Notes: generated by a model from the letters alone, not told the origin. Positions 41,676 through 50,717 are shown, counted from the first letter of the stretch. The stretch is DNA of 64,000 nt from Paractinoplanes toevensis (GCF_018332695.1 NZ_BOQN01000071.1:1-64000); one strand, 5' to 3'. Made by a program: numbers and translations.

Positions 41676-43025
41676 CTACTTGTACTTCTTCGCCACATCT
41701 TCGGCCTGCTTCTGACCGTCGGCGAGCGCCTTGTCGACCGTGTTGCTGCCGGCTATCGAAGCGCTCACCTCCTGCGACACCTTGGTGCCGAGGTCGGCGA
41801 ACTCGGGGATGCCGACGAACTGCACGCCCAGCGCGGGCCGGGGCTGCACGCCCGGGTTGGTCGGGTCGGCGTGCTCGATCGAGCCGAGCGTGATGTCGGC
41901 GAACGCGGCGGCCGAGGCCTTGTACTCCGGGATCGAGTAGGTCGAGGTGCGCTTACCCGAGGGCACCCGGGACCAGCCGAGCTTCTCGCCGACCAGCTTC
42001 TCGTAGTCCTTGCTGGTCGCCCACGAGATGAACTTCCAGGCGGCGTCGGCCTTCTTGGTGGTCTTCGGCATCGCCCACGCCCAGGTCCACAGCCAGCCCG
42101 AGTACTCGGTCTTGTTCACCGGCGCGTACGCGTAGCCGACCTTGCCCGCGACCTTGCTGGCGTTCTTGTCCTCCAGGGTGCCGGCGGCCGAGGTGGCGTC
42201 GTACCACATGGCGGCCTTGCCCTGGCCGAACGTGTTCAGGCACTCGGTGAAGCCGGCCTGCGGTGCGCCCGCCTCGCCGTGCTTCTTGACCAGGTCGACG
42301 TAGAAGTTGGTGGCCGCGGTGAACTCCGGGGAGTTGACCTTGGGCGTCCAGTCCTTCTCGAACCAGGTGCCGCCGTAGGTGTTGACCACGGTGGTGAGCG
42401 GCGCGAACAGCTCACCCCAGCCGGGCAGGCCGCGGAGGCAGATGCCGGCGACGCCCTTGCTCTTGTCGTCGAGCTTGGCCGCGAAGTCGGCGACCTGCGC
42501 CCAGGTCGGGTGCTCGGGCATGGTCAGGTTCTTGGCCGCGAAGAGTTCCTTGTTGTACATGAGGAACGACGACTCGCCGTAGAACGGTGCGGCGTACATC
42601 TTGCCGTCCTCGCCGGTCAGCGACTCGACCATCGGCTTGAGCAGGTCGCCGGAGTCGTACGCGGAGTCGGCCTGGGCCTGCGTCGACAGCTCGTGCAGCC
42701 AGTTGTTCTTGGCCCAGATCGGCACCTCGTACGCGCCGACGGTGGCCACGTCGTACTGTCCGCCCTGGTTTGCTACGTCCTGGGTGACTTTGTCGCGAAG
42801 CTCGTTCTCCGGGAGGATCGTGAACTTCACGGTGATCCCGGTCTGCTTGGTGAAGTTGTCGGCGGTCAGCTTCTGGATGTCTTCCATCTGCGGGTTGCCG
42901 ACCATCAGCGCGGTGATGGTGGTGGCACCGGAGTCGCCGCTGTCGCCGCCGGTCGAGCCGGCGCCGGAGCAGCCGGCGGTCAGCAGCAACAGGCCGGCCG
43001 CCGCTATGGCAAGTTTTTTGGGCAT
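41676..43025 (-). CDS. Sugar/polyol ABC transporter substrate-binding lipoprotein
   Basis: CUT1-type solute-binding protein of 449 residues (SBP_bac_1). The lipoprotein signal MPKKLAIAAAGLLLLTAGC puts the lipidated cysteine at residue 19. Conserved blocks include KFTILPENELRDKVTQDVA, DVATVGAYEVPIWA, and the C-terminal half with AWKFISWATSKDYE. This arrangement and length resemble sorbitol/mannitol-binding SmoE-like proteins. ATG 43025 follows a very good GGAGGTTCC. It is the first transporter gene after the DeoR regulator, with 50 bp between them. Confidence 0.9.
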   Translation of the reverse strand: MPKKLAIAAAGLLLLTAGCSGAGSTGGDSGDSGATTITALMVGNPQMEDIQKLTADNFTKQTGITVKFTILPENELRDKVTQDVANQGGQYDVATVGAYEVPIWAKNNWLHELSTQAQADSAYDSGDLLKPMVESLTGEDGKMYAAPFYGESSFLMYNKELFAAKNLTMPEHPTWAQVADFAAKLDDKSKGVAGICLRGLPGWGELFAPLTTVVNTYGGTWFEKDWTPKVNSPEFTAATNFYVDLVKKHGEAGAPQAGFTECLNTFGQGKAAMWYDATSAAGTLEDKNASKVAGKVGYAYAPVNKTEYSGWLWTWAWAMPKTTKKADAAWKFISWATSKDYEKLVGEKLGWSRVPSGKRTSTYSIPEYKASAAAFADITLGSIEHADPTNPGVQPRPALGVQFVGIPEFADLGTKVSQEVSASIAGSNTVDKALADGQKQAEDVAKKYK

Positions 43026-43075
43026 AGTGGAACCTCCGTTTTATTCGAAAACGGCTTCGGGGTTTTCTGGCAAAA

Positions 43076-43837
43076 TCAGACGCGAATTACCTGCGGACCG
43101 AGCCGGGAATAGCGGTGGGCCTCGGAAACCGGCAGGGCGGTGTCGGTGATCAGTGACTCGAAATCAGAGATCTCGGCGAAACGGCAGAACGTGCGTACGC
43201 CGAATTTGGTGTGCAAGCCGGCGAAAATGCGCCGGCGGGAGGCCCGGACGGCATGTGCCTTGATGTCCGCGACGGCCGGGTCCGGGGTGGTGAGCCCCGC
43301 CTCCCGGGAGATGCCGTTCGCGCCGACGAAGGCCAGGTCGATGACGAACCCGGACAGCATCCCGGCCGCCCAGTGGTCGACGGTGGCCAGCGTGCGACCG
43401 CGGACCCTGCCCCCGAGCAGGAGAACCGTGGCCGGCGAGTTCGCGGCGAGCCAGGCCGCGGTGTTCAGGGAGGCGGTGACCACGGTGAGCGGCCGGTCGG
43501 TCGGGAGCGCCTCGGCGATCAGCTGCGGCGTGAAGCCCTCATCGATGAAGATGGTCTCGGCGTCGCCGATGAGGCCGGCCGCGGTGGCCGCGATCCGGCG
43601 TTTCTCCGGCACCCCGCGGGTGGTGCGGATCGCCAGATCGGTTTCGAATTTAGCGGTCTCCACCGGGTACGCACCGCCATGCGTACGACGGATCAGGCCG
43701 TTTTTTTCCAGCAGCCGCAGATCGCGGCGAATTGTTTCGGCCGAGACGTTCAGTTCGGCGGCGAGTTTGGCGACATTGACCTCGCCGTGTCGGCGGGCCA
43801 GCGCGACGATCTGATGCTGTCGCTCGTCCCCATTCAT
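43076..43837 (-). CDS. DeoR-family transcriptional regulator
   Basis: Repressor of 253 residues. The N-terminal winged helix (about 4-58) has the DeoR signature INVAKLAAELNVSAETIRRD-like VNVAKLAAELNVSAETIRRD followed by LIRRTHGGA. The C-terminal DeoRC sensor (about 75-230) contains IFIDEGFTP, VVTASLN and FVGANGIS, the sugar-phosphate binding elements. ATG 43837 is chosen because GAGGGG lies five bases upstream; a GTG two codons earlier is possible. It heads the polyol ABC operon and probably represses it until a phosphorylated sugar or polyol derivative appears. Confidence 0.9.
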   Translation of the reverse strand: MNGDERQHQIVALARRHGEVNVAKLAAELNVSAETIRRDLRLLEKNGLIRRTHGGAYPVETAKFETDLAIRTTRGVPEKRRIAATAAGLIGDAETIFIDEGFTPQLIAEALPTDRPLTVVTASLNTAAWLAANSPATVLLLGGRVRGRTLATVDHWAAGMLSGFVIDLAFVGANGISREAGLTTPDPAVADIKAHAVRASRRRIFAGLHTKFGVRTFCRFAEISDFESLITDTALPVSEAHRYSRLGPQVIRV

Positions 43838-44081
43838 CCGCACCCCTCGACTCGATTAACCGTGGACTATTTGTAACACCGGAGAAACTTGTGGTCCGCA
43901 TCACCACTCAGGCAAGTTAGTTGTTTACTTGCCCGCTTGGCCATCATGAGTTCGCGGTACATTGCCCCCTCTGGGGTATAAATCCGGCAAATCATCTGAC
44001 CGTTTGTTCCAGAAGCGTGACCGGTTCCTGCCCGAGGTGTGCAACCCGGGCTTTCCTCAAGTGCCACAGGTCCCGGCCGAC

Positions 44082-46358
44082 ATGGGATGCGTGCTAGCAA
44101 CTCAGCAACTGACGGAGTTCCTCTCCGTCGTCGCCGAACGGCCCGACAGCCCGGCCGTGCAGCATGCTGCCGTGGGCTGCGCCGCTCGGGCCCTCCACGC
44201 CGACGTGGCCGTCCTGCTGATCGACGAGGGCGTGGCCGCCACCGTCGGGGTGAACGCCGACGACGTACCCGTCTATGCGCTCGGGGAGGTCGCCGCCGGG
44301 CACCGCAACAGCCTCGACCTGGCCGGCCGCCGCTACGCGGTGACGTTCGCCCTGCTCGACGGCGGGGTCAACGGCGTACTCGTGCTGGGTCGGCCGGACG
44401 ACCGGGCGTTCACCGTCGACGAGGTCTGCCTGCTACGCAACATGGCCCGGGTCTTTCAGCTGAGCCTCAGCTCGGTGCAGATGTTCGCGAACGAACGCCG
44501 CTACACCGAGGAGAACGACCGCCTGCTCGACTCGCTCCAGCAGCGGCAGCGCCTTTTCGAGAAGCTCACCGAGGTGCAGCGGGCCATCGCCCGCCGGTCC
44601 CCGCTCGACAAGATCCTGGCAACCGTCACCAGTTCGGCCCGCGAGCTGCTCAACGTCGAGATGGCCAGTCTCAACCTGGTCGACCGGGACGACCCCACGA
44701 CCGGCAGCATGGCCGCCGCGTCCGGCGTACCGGAAGAGGTCGTGGCGCAGGTCGACCGCATGCCGCTCGCCGCCGGGGGTGTCTCCGGCCTCGCCATCCT
44801 GGGCGACGAACTGGTCATGGTCGAGGACTACCAGGCCTCCCCGATCGCCATGCCGACCATGATGAAAGCGCGGCTGCGCTCGGTGATGGCCACCCCCGTG
44901 CACGAGAACGGGCACGCCGTCGGCAGCCTCACCGTCGGCATGTACAGCGAAGCCCGCGAGTGGGACAAGCCGGCCCAGGAGATGCTGCGGGCGTTCGCCG
45001 AGCACATCAGCCTGGCCATCACCGACGCGCGCACCCTGGAAGCGATGAACCAGGCCTTCCTGGACTCGCTGACCGGGCTGCCCAGCCGCTCGCTCTTCCA
45101 GACCCGGATGGAGGAGACCCTGGCCGCCGACCACGGCGGCCTCGCCGTGCTCTTCATCGACCTCGACCGCTTCAAGATGGTCAACGACTCGCTCGGCCAC
45201 GCCGCCGGCGACCAGCTGCTGGCCGGGGTCGCCGAGCGCATCCTGGTCTGCCTGCGCGACGACGACATCGCGGCCCGCCTCGGCGGCGACGAGTTCGCCG
45301 TCCTGCTGCCCGGCCTCGGCTCACCCGCGGAGGCGGTGCCGATCGCGAACCGCGTGCTGGAACAGCTGCGGGCACCCTTCGAACTCAACGGCGCCGAGGC
45401 GTACGTGACCGCCAGCATCGGCATCGCGTACTGCCCGGCCGGCTCGCCCGAGCCGCCGAGCGCGCAGGACCTGATGGTCGACGCCGACCTCGCCATGTAC
45501 CAGGCGAAGAAGCACGGCAAGGACAAATTCGAGATGTTCGAGCCGGGCATGCGGGTCGCCTTCCAGGCCACCATCGACATGGAGAGCGACCTGCGCCGCG
45601 CGGTCGTCCGGCACGAGTTCGAACTGCGCTACCAGCCCATCGTCCGGCTCAACTCCGGCGAGATCACCGGCGTCGAGGCGCTGATCCGCTGGATGCACCC
45701 CGAGCGCGGCGTCGTCCCGCCGGTCGAGTTCATCCCGCTCGCCGAGGAGACCGGCCTGATCGTGCCGATCGGCGAATGGGTGCTGCGCGAGGCGACCCAG
45801 CAGGTGGCCGCCTGGAACACCCGCCGCTCCGGGCGCCCGCTGACGGTCAGCGTGAACATCTCCGCCGTCCAGCTGGAACACAGCGTGCTGCCCGAGATCG
45901 TGCAGTCGGCGCTGGACGCGTCCGGCTTGCGTGCCGACCGGCTGACCCTCGAACTCACCGAGAGCCTGCTCGTCGACCACCGCCCGGAGACCCTGCAACG
46001 CCTTCATGACATCAAAGCCTTGGGCGTACGCCTGGCCATCGACGATTTCGGTACGGGTTACTCGTCGCTCGCCTACCTGCGCCAGTTCCCGGTCGACATC
46101 ATCAAGATCGACAAGTCCTTCGTGGACGACGTCGTCGACGAGCCGACCGCGGCCGCCCTGACCCACGGCATCATCCAGCTGGGCCGGGCCCTCTCCCTGT
46201 CGACGATCGCCGAGGGCATCGAACACGCCGGCCAACTGACCTCGCTGGCCGGCGGCAACTGCGAACTGGGCCAGGGCTACTACTTCGCCGAGCCGCTGAC
46301 CCGCTCCGACTTCGACGACCTGCTGTTCCCGATCGACGTGCCCGGCGAGTGCGATTGA
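44082..46358 (+). CDS. GAF-GGDEF-EAL protein (c-di-GMP turnover)
   Basis: Cytoplasmic signalling protein of 758 residues. The N-terminal 135 residues are GAF-like, then a short coiled-coil, then a full GAF domain (about 155-315, with AAGGVSGLAILGDELVMVEDY and GHAVGSLTVGM). GGDEF follows at about 325-485 with an intact GGDEF at 402-406, and EAL at about 500-750 with EAL at 532-534, NISAVQ, ELTESLL, DDFGTGYSSL, KIDKSFV and AEGIE. Both active sites look complete. ATG 44082 and GTG 44091 are both plausible starts. The upstream 240 bp contain the AT-rich promoter region shared with the divergent DeoR gene. Confidence 0.9.
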   Translation: MGCVLATQQLTEFLSVVAERPDSPAVQHAAVGCAARALHADVAVLLIDEGVAATVGVNADDVPVYALGEVAAGHRNSLDLAGRRYAVTFALLDGGVNGVLVLGRPDDRAFTVDEVCLLRNMARVFQLSLSSVQMFANERRYTEENDRLLDSLQQRQRLFEKLTEVQRAIARRSPLDKILATVTSSARELLNVEMASLNLVDRDDPTTGSMAAASGVPEEVVAQVDRMPLAAGGVSGLAILGDELVMVEDYQASPIAMPTMMKARLRSVMATPVHENGHAVGSLTVGMYSEAREWDKPAQEMLRAFAEHISLAITDARTLEAMNQAFLDSLTGLPSRSLFQTRMEETLAADHGGLAVLFIDLDRFKMVNDSLGHAAGDQLLAGVAERILVCLRDDDIAARLGGDEFAVLLPGLGSPAEAVPIANRVLEQLRAPFELNGAEAYVTASIGIAYCPAGSPEPPSAQDLMVDADLAMYQAKKHGKDKFEMFEPGMRVAFQATIDMESDLRRAVVRHEFELRYQPIVRLNSGEITGVEALIRWMHPERGVVPPVEFIPLAEETGLIVPIGEWVLREATQQVAAWNTRRSGRPLTVSVNISAVQLEHSVLPEIVQSALDASGLRADRLTLELTESLLVDHRPETLQRLHDIKALGVRLAIDDFGTGYSSLAYLRQFPVDIIKIDKSFVDDVVDEPTAAALTHGIIQLGRALSLSTIAEGIEHAGQLTSLAGGNCELGQGYYFAEPLTRSDFDDLLFPIDVPGECD

Positions 46359-46383
46359 CCCGCGACCGGCCTAACGTCGGGGA

Positions 46384-46767
46384 ATGCTCGAGTCCATCTA
46401 CCGCGAGTACCTCGCCGCGCTCAACGAACGACGCCTGGACGACCTGAATCGCTTCGTGCACGACGAGCTGACCTACAACGGCGAGCCGATGACCCGCGGG
46501 CAGTACCGAGACCTGATCGCCGCCGACATCGAGGCGGTCCCCGACCTGTTCTACGACGCCCGCATCATCGTCACCGACGACACCCGGGTGGCCTGCCGCC
46601 TGCTCTTCAGCTGCACGCCGCAGCGGGACTTCCTCGGCTTCACCCCGGACGGCCGCCGCCTGACCTTCGCCGAACACGTCTTCTACGACTTCCGCGACGG
46701 CCGGATAGCCGCCGTGTCCTCCCTGATCGACCGCCACGCCATCCAGACCCAGCTGAACTCGCCCTGA
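46384..46767 (+). CDS. SnoaL-like ester cyclase-fold protein
   Basis: A 127-residue protein of the SnoaL/NTF2-like alpha+beta cone fold (SnoaL-like ester cyclase group): MLESIYREYLAALNERRLDDLNRFVHDELTYNGEPMTRG at the start and LTFAEHVFYDFRDGRIAAVSSLIDR at the end. In polyketide pathways such proteins close rings, but stand-alone members have many roles. There is no polyketide cluster nearby. ATG 46384 lies 25 bp after the GAF-GGDEF-EAL stop and could be co-transcribed. It converges on the caspase-like gene, whose stop is 2 bp away. Confidence 0.82.
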   Translation: MLESIYREYLAALNERRLDDLNRFVHDELTYNGEPMTRGQYRDLIAADIEAVPDLFYDARIIVTDDTRVACRLLFSCTPQRDFLGFTPDGRRLTFAEHVFYDFRDGRIAAVSSLIDRHAIQTQLNSP

Positions 46768-46769
46768 GG

Positions 46770-48791
46770 TCACGCACTCCGGCGCAGAGCCGGCCGGATC
46801 GAGGTAGGCCGGGTCTCGTCGTCGCCGCGGACCCGGGCCGCGATCTCCTTGCGGACCTCGGCGGCCAGCGGCCGGAGCTCCGGTGCGCCGCGCTCGCCGG
46901 TGATGTAGCCCTGCACGTGCCGGATGCCGCTGCGATAGATCTGCCGGAGGGTGACCAGGGACTCCTCGTCCACTCCCTCGACGACCACCGCGCGGGGAGC
47001 GTCCATCGTCTGGCGAGCCACCGCCACGACCAGTTCGAGCTCCCGCGTCGCCAGCTCATGCTGCAGGATCGCGCGGTCGACCTTGATGTGGGTCAGCCGC
47101 AGGTCGACCATCCGGGCCAGCGAGGCGTGCCCGACCCCGAAGTCGTCGAGCGAGAACGCGACCCCGACGTCCTGGGCGATCGCCGCCAGCCGCTTGTTGA
47201 AGTAGTCGTGCGGAGCCTCGCCCCACTGCTCGCCGGCCCACGGCTCGATCGCGTCCTGCTCGGAGATCTCCAGCGTGACGGCGCCCGCGTCCAACTCCAG
47301 CTCGGAGATCAACTGGCGAAGTGTGTCGACGTAGGAGTCGTCGAGCAGCGAGCGCACCGACACGTTCACCGAGACCGGCTTCGGCTCGTCCGCGCTCCAC
47401 GGGCTGTCGGCATGGGCCAGCTTGTACGCCGTCAGCGCCCGGCCCAGGATCGACCGGTCCCGCTCGACCACGAAGTGATCGCCCCAGGTGTGCGCGAGCT
47501 GCAGCATCGCGACCGGCGCGCGCTGGTCGTCCAGGGAACGACGGGCCAGGGCCTCGTAGCTGTACACCCCCACCTGGGTCCACGCCTCGCCGATCGTGAC
47601 CACCGGCTGGAACACGATGCGGAACGACTCGAGCACCTCGCGGTAGAGGTCCAGGGCCCGCTCGAACATCTCGTCCGGGAGCCGTCCGAATACCGAACGC
47701 AGGGCGCTGAGGAAGTGGAGCTCCGACTCCTGCGGCGAATCGGCGGTGTTGGTGTGCCAGATGGTCTCCAGCACCTTGGCGCCGGTCTGGCCGAGCTCGA
47801 CCAGCCACTCCGGCGGATCGACCACGGCCAGCAGGCGGGCCGTGCTCGACGCCGGTCCGAGCGGGGCGCACCACAGCCGGCGCGGCCCCTCGCTCGCGGT
47901 GTGCCCGAATCCCCGGGGCCAGGCGGCCTGCAGCAGATGGCGTACGGCGTCGAGGTCGAACCCGTCGGTGGCGTCGACCGCGACGTATCCGTCCTCGCCG
48001 CTGCCGAGATAGGCCACCGCACCGGCCCCGAGTGCCGACCGCACCCGCTCGACGTGGCCGACCATCGGCCCGTTGCGCGCCAGCCGCCGGATCAGCCGGG
48101 TCAGTTGGGGTGCGTGCCGGTCGAGCGGGTTGCCCAGCGGAACGATCGACACCTGGTCCGCGCCCGCGTGCCGCGGGTCGAGACCGCTCAGCGTCTCGAC
48201 GGACGCGCCGTCGCGCAACGCCTCGAGGACGTGGTGGGTGAAGACCCCGTGCTGAAGCGTCGCATCCTCGCGAGCATCCGCGTCGGGCGCGCAGGCGACC
48301 AGAACGCCGTGCCGCGGGTCGTCGCGGCCACCGGCGTTGACCAGGTCGGTGCCCTGGAACGTGGCGGAATCGTCGGCCCGGCAGCAGTCCAGGATCGCCA
48401 CGGCCGTCCCGCGGAAGTGCGGCAGGACGTCCCGGTTCAGGAAGGTCATGCGCAAGCCCGCGTCCGGTCGCTCCGGCAGCGCCGACTCATCGAGGTCCGG
48501 CGTCACCAGATAGAACTCCGTGCCGCGACTCCAGGACGGCTCGACCACCTGGCCGGCGTAATAGACCAGGAGGACATCGGACTCGTCGGACTCGAGCGCG
48601 ATGCGGCGAAGGGTCCGCTTGATCTCGGCGGCCCGCACCCGCGATCCGGCGAACAACGTTATTTCGTACGCATCGCCCAGAACATCGTGAACCGCGACAG
48701 CATCTCGCTCGGCGTAGCGAAGGGGTGACATTGAGCTTCGAACGCCGACCCCATTGACTCCAATGATCACTGCGAGGCGTCGATGTGCCAC
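46770..48791 (-). CDS. Caspase-like (C14) / GAF-like / EAL fusion protein
   Basis: A 673-residue fusion. Residues 1-205 form a caspase-fold domain like the bacterial caspases of conflict systems: RRLAVIIGVNGV, the basic-site strand DVLLVYYAGQ (72-81), and AILDCCRAD with Cys137/138. The catalytic His of the usual YYAGHG is Gln81 here, so peptidase activity is doubtful. Residues about 245-370 look GAF-like. Residues about 385-650 are an EAL domain with Glu413, Asn476, Glu508, Asp549/550, Lys570, Glu605 and Gln627, the full set needed for c-di-GMP hydrolysis. GTG 48791 is the start. It stands alone, next to another c-di-GMP gene. I do not know a described system with this order. Confidence 0.82.
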   Translation of the reverse strand: MAHRRLAVIIGVNGVGVRSSMSPLRYAERDAVAVHDVLGDAYEITLFAGSRVRAAEIKRTLRRIALESDESDVLLVYYAGQVVEPSWSRGTEFYLVTPDLDESALPERPDAGLRMTFLNRDVLPHFRGTAVAILDCCRADDSATFQGTDLVNAGGRDDPRHGVLVACAPDADAREDATLQHGVFTHHVLEALRDGASVETLSGLDPRHAGADQVSIVPLGNPLDRHAPQLTRLIRRLARNGPMVGHVERVRSALGAGAVAYLGSGEDGYVAVDATDGFDLDAVRHLLQAAWPRGFGHTASEGPRRLWCAPLGPASSTARLLAVVDPPEWLVELGQTGAKVLETIWHTNTADSPQESELHFLSALRSVFGRLPDEMFERALDLYREVLESFRIVFQPVVTIGEAWTQVGVYSYEALARRSLDDQRAPVAMLQLAHTWGDHFVVERDRSILGRALTAYKLAHADSPWSADEPKPVSVNVSVRSLLDDSYVDTLRQLISELELDAGAVTLEISEQDAIEPWAGEQWGEAPHDYFNKRLAAIAQDVGVAFSLDDFGVGHASLARMVDLRLTHIKVDRAILQHELATRELELVVAVARQTMDAPRAVVVEGVDEESLVTLRQIYRSGIRHVQGYITGERGAPELRPLAAEVRKEIAARVRGDDETRPTSIRPALRRSA

Positions 48792-48855
48792 CCAGAATCC
48801 CCGAAGGTGAGCGCTACCCGGATGTCTGGCCTAAGTGATACTAGTGGTCACCGGG

Positions 48856-49323
48856 TTAAGCAAGTTCGACCTGCGCCCCCTCGACATTTTCGATCATTTG
48901 CCGCAGCACCTTCAGCGCGACGACATAGTCCGCGTCGTCGACACCCCGGTGAATCAGAGCCCGGATCCGCGGGGCGTGCGACGCCAGATAGGCCCGCGCC
49001 GCGTCGCCGGCATCGGTGATTCGGCACAGGCCGTCGTCACAGGTCAGCCAGCCGCGCTCCAGCAGGACCTCCGCCTCGGCCGCCAGATCGTCCTCGGGCC
49101 GGAGATAGGAGGTCATCGCCTGCCGGAGTTCCGGGATCGACCGGCCCTGGCCGTCCGGTGACAGGTCGTTCTTCGAGAGGTTACGCAGGATCCAGAACTG
49201 CGGCTGGGTGAAACCCAGCTCGGCCTGACAGGCCCGGGTGAAGGCGATCAGCGCCGCATAGGCGACGCCGGTCCAGTAGGCAGCCGGCTGAGCGGCCAGC
49301 TCAGCATCGGAAAGGGTCTTCAT
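48856..49323 (-). CDS. MarR-like winged-helix regulator
   Basis: A 155-residue protein with the helical dimer ends and central winged helix of MarR-type regulators: LGFTQPQFWILRNLS (helix 2-3), SIPELRQAMTSYLRPEDDLAAEAEVLLERGWL (recognition and support helices) and the wing CDDGLCRITDAG. It is atypical in having a proline/glutamate-rich recognition segment, so DNA contact residues differ from common MarR. ATG 49323 has no strong ribosome site in view. Its target is unknown; the closest genes are the caspase-like fusion, transcribed in the same direction 64 bp beyond, and a kinase remnant upstream. Confidence 0.7.
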   Translation of the reverse strand: MKTLSDAELAAQPAAYWTGVAYAALIAFTRACQAELGFTQPQFWILRNLSKNDLSPDGQGRSIPELRQAMTSYLRPEDDLAAEAEVLLERGWLTCDDGLCRITDAGDAARAYLASHAPRIRALIHRGVDDADYVVALKVLRQMIENVEGAQVELA

Positions 49324-49357
49324 GGCCGGAAACGTAGAACCTCAACCTCGCTCGAGG

Positions 49358-49736
49358 TCAAGGCACATTCGGCGGGACCGAAGTCCCGGCGCAGTGCGGG
49401 CAGCGCGTCGGGCACGGCGTCCCCGGCACCGCTCCCGACAAGCCACCGGCGTGCAGGATCGTCGCCACCGTGTCGTCCAGGGCGGACGCCTCCGGGATGA
49501 CCTGTTCACCGGGGACGCCGAGCAGGTCCAGCCGCCGGTACCAGTCGCGCATCTCCCGCTCGCCGAACCCGGCGGTCGCCGCCCGGCCCGCGTGCCGCCG
49601 GACCGTCTCCTCGAACGACACGTCCAGGTAGAACACGAAGCTCGGCCCACCGTGCGTGCCGATCAGCTCGGACAGCGCCCACGGTGGTCTTCCCGCTGCC
49701 GGAGTTGCCGCGCACCACCACCAGGTTGGTGTTCAC
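49358..49736 (-). pseudogene. P-loop kinase gene with internal deletion
   Basis: From ATG 49736 the frame encodes an intact Walker A (VVVRGNSGSGKTTVG). At about 49678-49684 it joins, one frame off, to the downstream part of the same kind of small kinase: ALSELIGTHGGPSFVFYLDVSFEETVRRH, running to a stop at 49358. The expected 60-80 residues between these blocks, including the substrate-binding acidic region, are missing. Both flanks are otherwise undecayed, so a recent deletion is likely. The family is the AAA_33-type nucleotide/small-molecule kinase group. No functional product is expected. It ends close after the asparaginase gene on the same strand. Confidence 0.72.
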
Positions 49737-49754
49737 CAGCGGCTCCTCACGTGT

Positions 49755-50717
49755 TCAAGCGGCGGCCGCGGCCATTATCTCGGCACGGATCTGGGCCGGG
49801 TTCGCGGTGGTGGTCAGCAGCAGGTGCAGCAGGAGGCGGGCCTTGTACGGGTCCAGGCTGCCGGCCGGGATGAGGCCCCGCTCGAGGAGGTCTCGTTCGG
49901 AGCCGGGGAAGCCGTACGTGTCGGTGCCGACGTAGCCGGCGCCGGTGCGCGAGGCCAGCACGACCGGGATGCGGGTCGCCGCCTCGGCCAGGTGCGGCAC
50001 CCACGAGTCGGGCACGTGCCCGACCCCGAAGGCGGCGACGACCAGGCCGTCGACCTGCTGGGACAGGGTCGCCAGCAGGGTTCCGTCGTCGCCGAGGGTG
50101 GCGGTGCAGAGGCCCACCCGCACCGGTTCCCGGGTCGGCGGCGACGGCAGCGTATAGCGGTGCGGCGGCCGGTTGACGATGCGGGGCCGGCCTTCGGCGA
50201 GGTAGCCGAGGGGGCCGCCGTTCGGCGACGTGAAAGCGGCTACGTGCGTCGCGTGGGTCTTGCGCACCCGGGCCGCGGCGTGGATCTCGTCGGCCAGCAC
50301 CACCAGGCAGCCGAGGTCGCGGGCGGCCGGGTCGGCGGCGACGGTGACGGCGGCCAGGAGGTTGGCCGGGCCGTCCGCACCGGCGAGGGTGGGGTTGCGC
50401 ATGGCGCCGGTGACCACGATCGGCTCGGAGCCGGTGTGCAGCAGGTCGAGGACGTACGCGGTCTCCTCGATGGTGTCGGTCCCCTGGGTGACCACCGCCC
50501 CGGCGGCGGAACGCTGCCGGATCAGCTCGGCCAGGTCGATCAGGTCGGCCAGGGTCAGCGAGCCGCCGGGTTTGCTCCGGAAGTCGTGCACCTCCAGCTC
50601 GCCGGTCAGGCCGGGCACGGAGTCGACCACCTGCTGCGCGGTCAGGTCGGGCGCGACACCGGCCGCGCCGGTCATCGCGATCGTCCCGCCGAGCCCGACG
50701 ACCAGGACGCCGGTCAT
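49755..50717 (-). CDS. L-asparaginase (type I/II, bacterial fold)
   Basis: Asparaginase of 320 residues that hydrolyses asparagine to aspartate and ammonia. The first catalytic threonine is Thr12 in GLGGTIAMTG; the second site is Thr80-Asp81 in VTQGTDTIEET, and a lysine in VRKTHATH stands at the place of the third. No signal peptide is present, so it is cytoplasmic. ATG 50717 overlaps the stop of the upstream membrane-protein gene (ATGA). It is the last intact gene of the three-gene operon, with the kinase remnant following. Why it is coupled to a glycosyltransferase and a membrane protein is unclear. Confidence 0.88.
   Translation of the reverse strand: MTGVLVVGLGGTIAMTGAAGVAPDLTAQQVVDSVPGLTGELEVHDFRSKPGGSLTLADLIDLAELIRQRSAAGAVVTQGTDTIEETAYVLDLLHTGSEPIVVTGAMRNPTLAGADGPANLLAAVTVAADPAARDLGCLVVLADEIHAAARVRKTHATHVAAFTSPNGGPLGYLAEGRPRIVNRPPHRYTLPSPPTREPVRVGLCTATLGDDGTLLATLSQQVDGLVVAAFGVGHVPDSWVPHLAEAATRIPVVLASRTGAGYVGTDTYGFPGSERDLLERGLIPAGSLDPYKARLLLHLLLTTTANPAQIRAEIMAAAAA

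Noticed and set aside
43962-44081. An N-terminal extension of the GAF-GGDEF-EAL protein starting at 43962
   Set aside because: The extra 40 residues are Pro/Lys/Arg-rich without similarity and cover the likely promoter; the GAF-like region begins after 44082.
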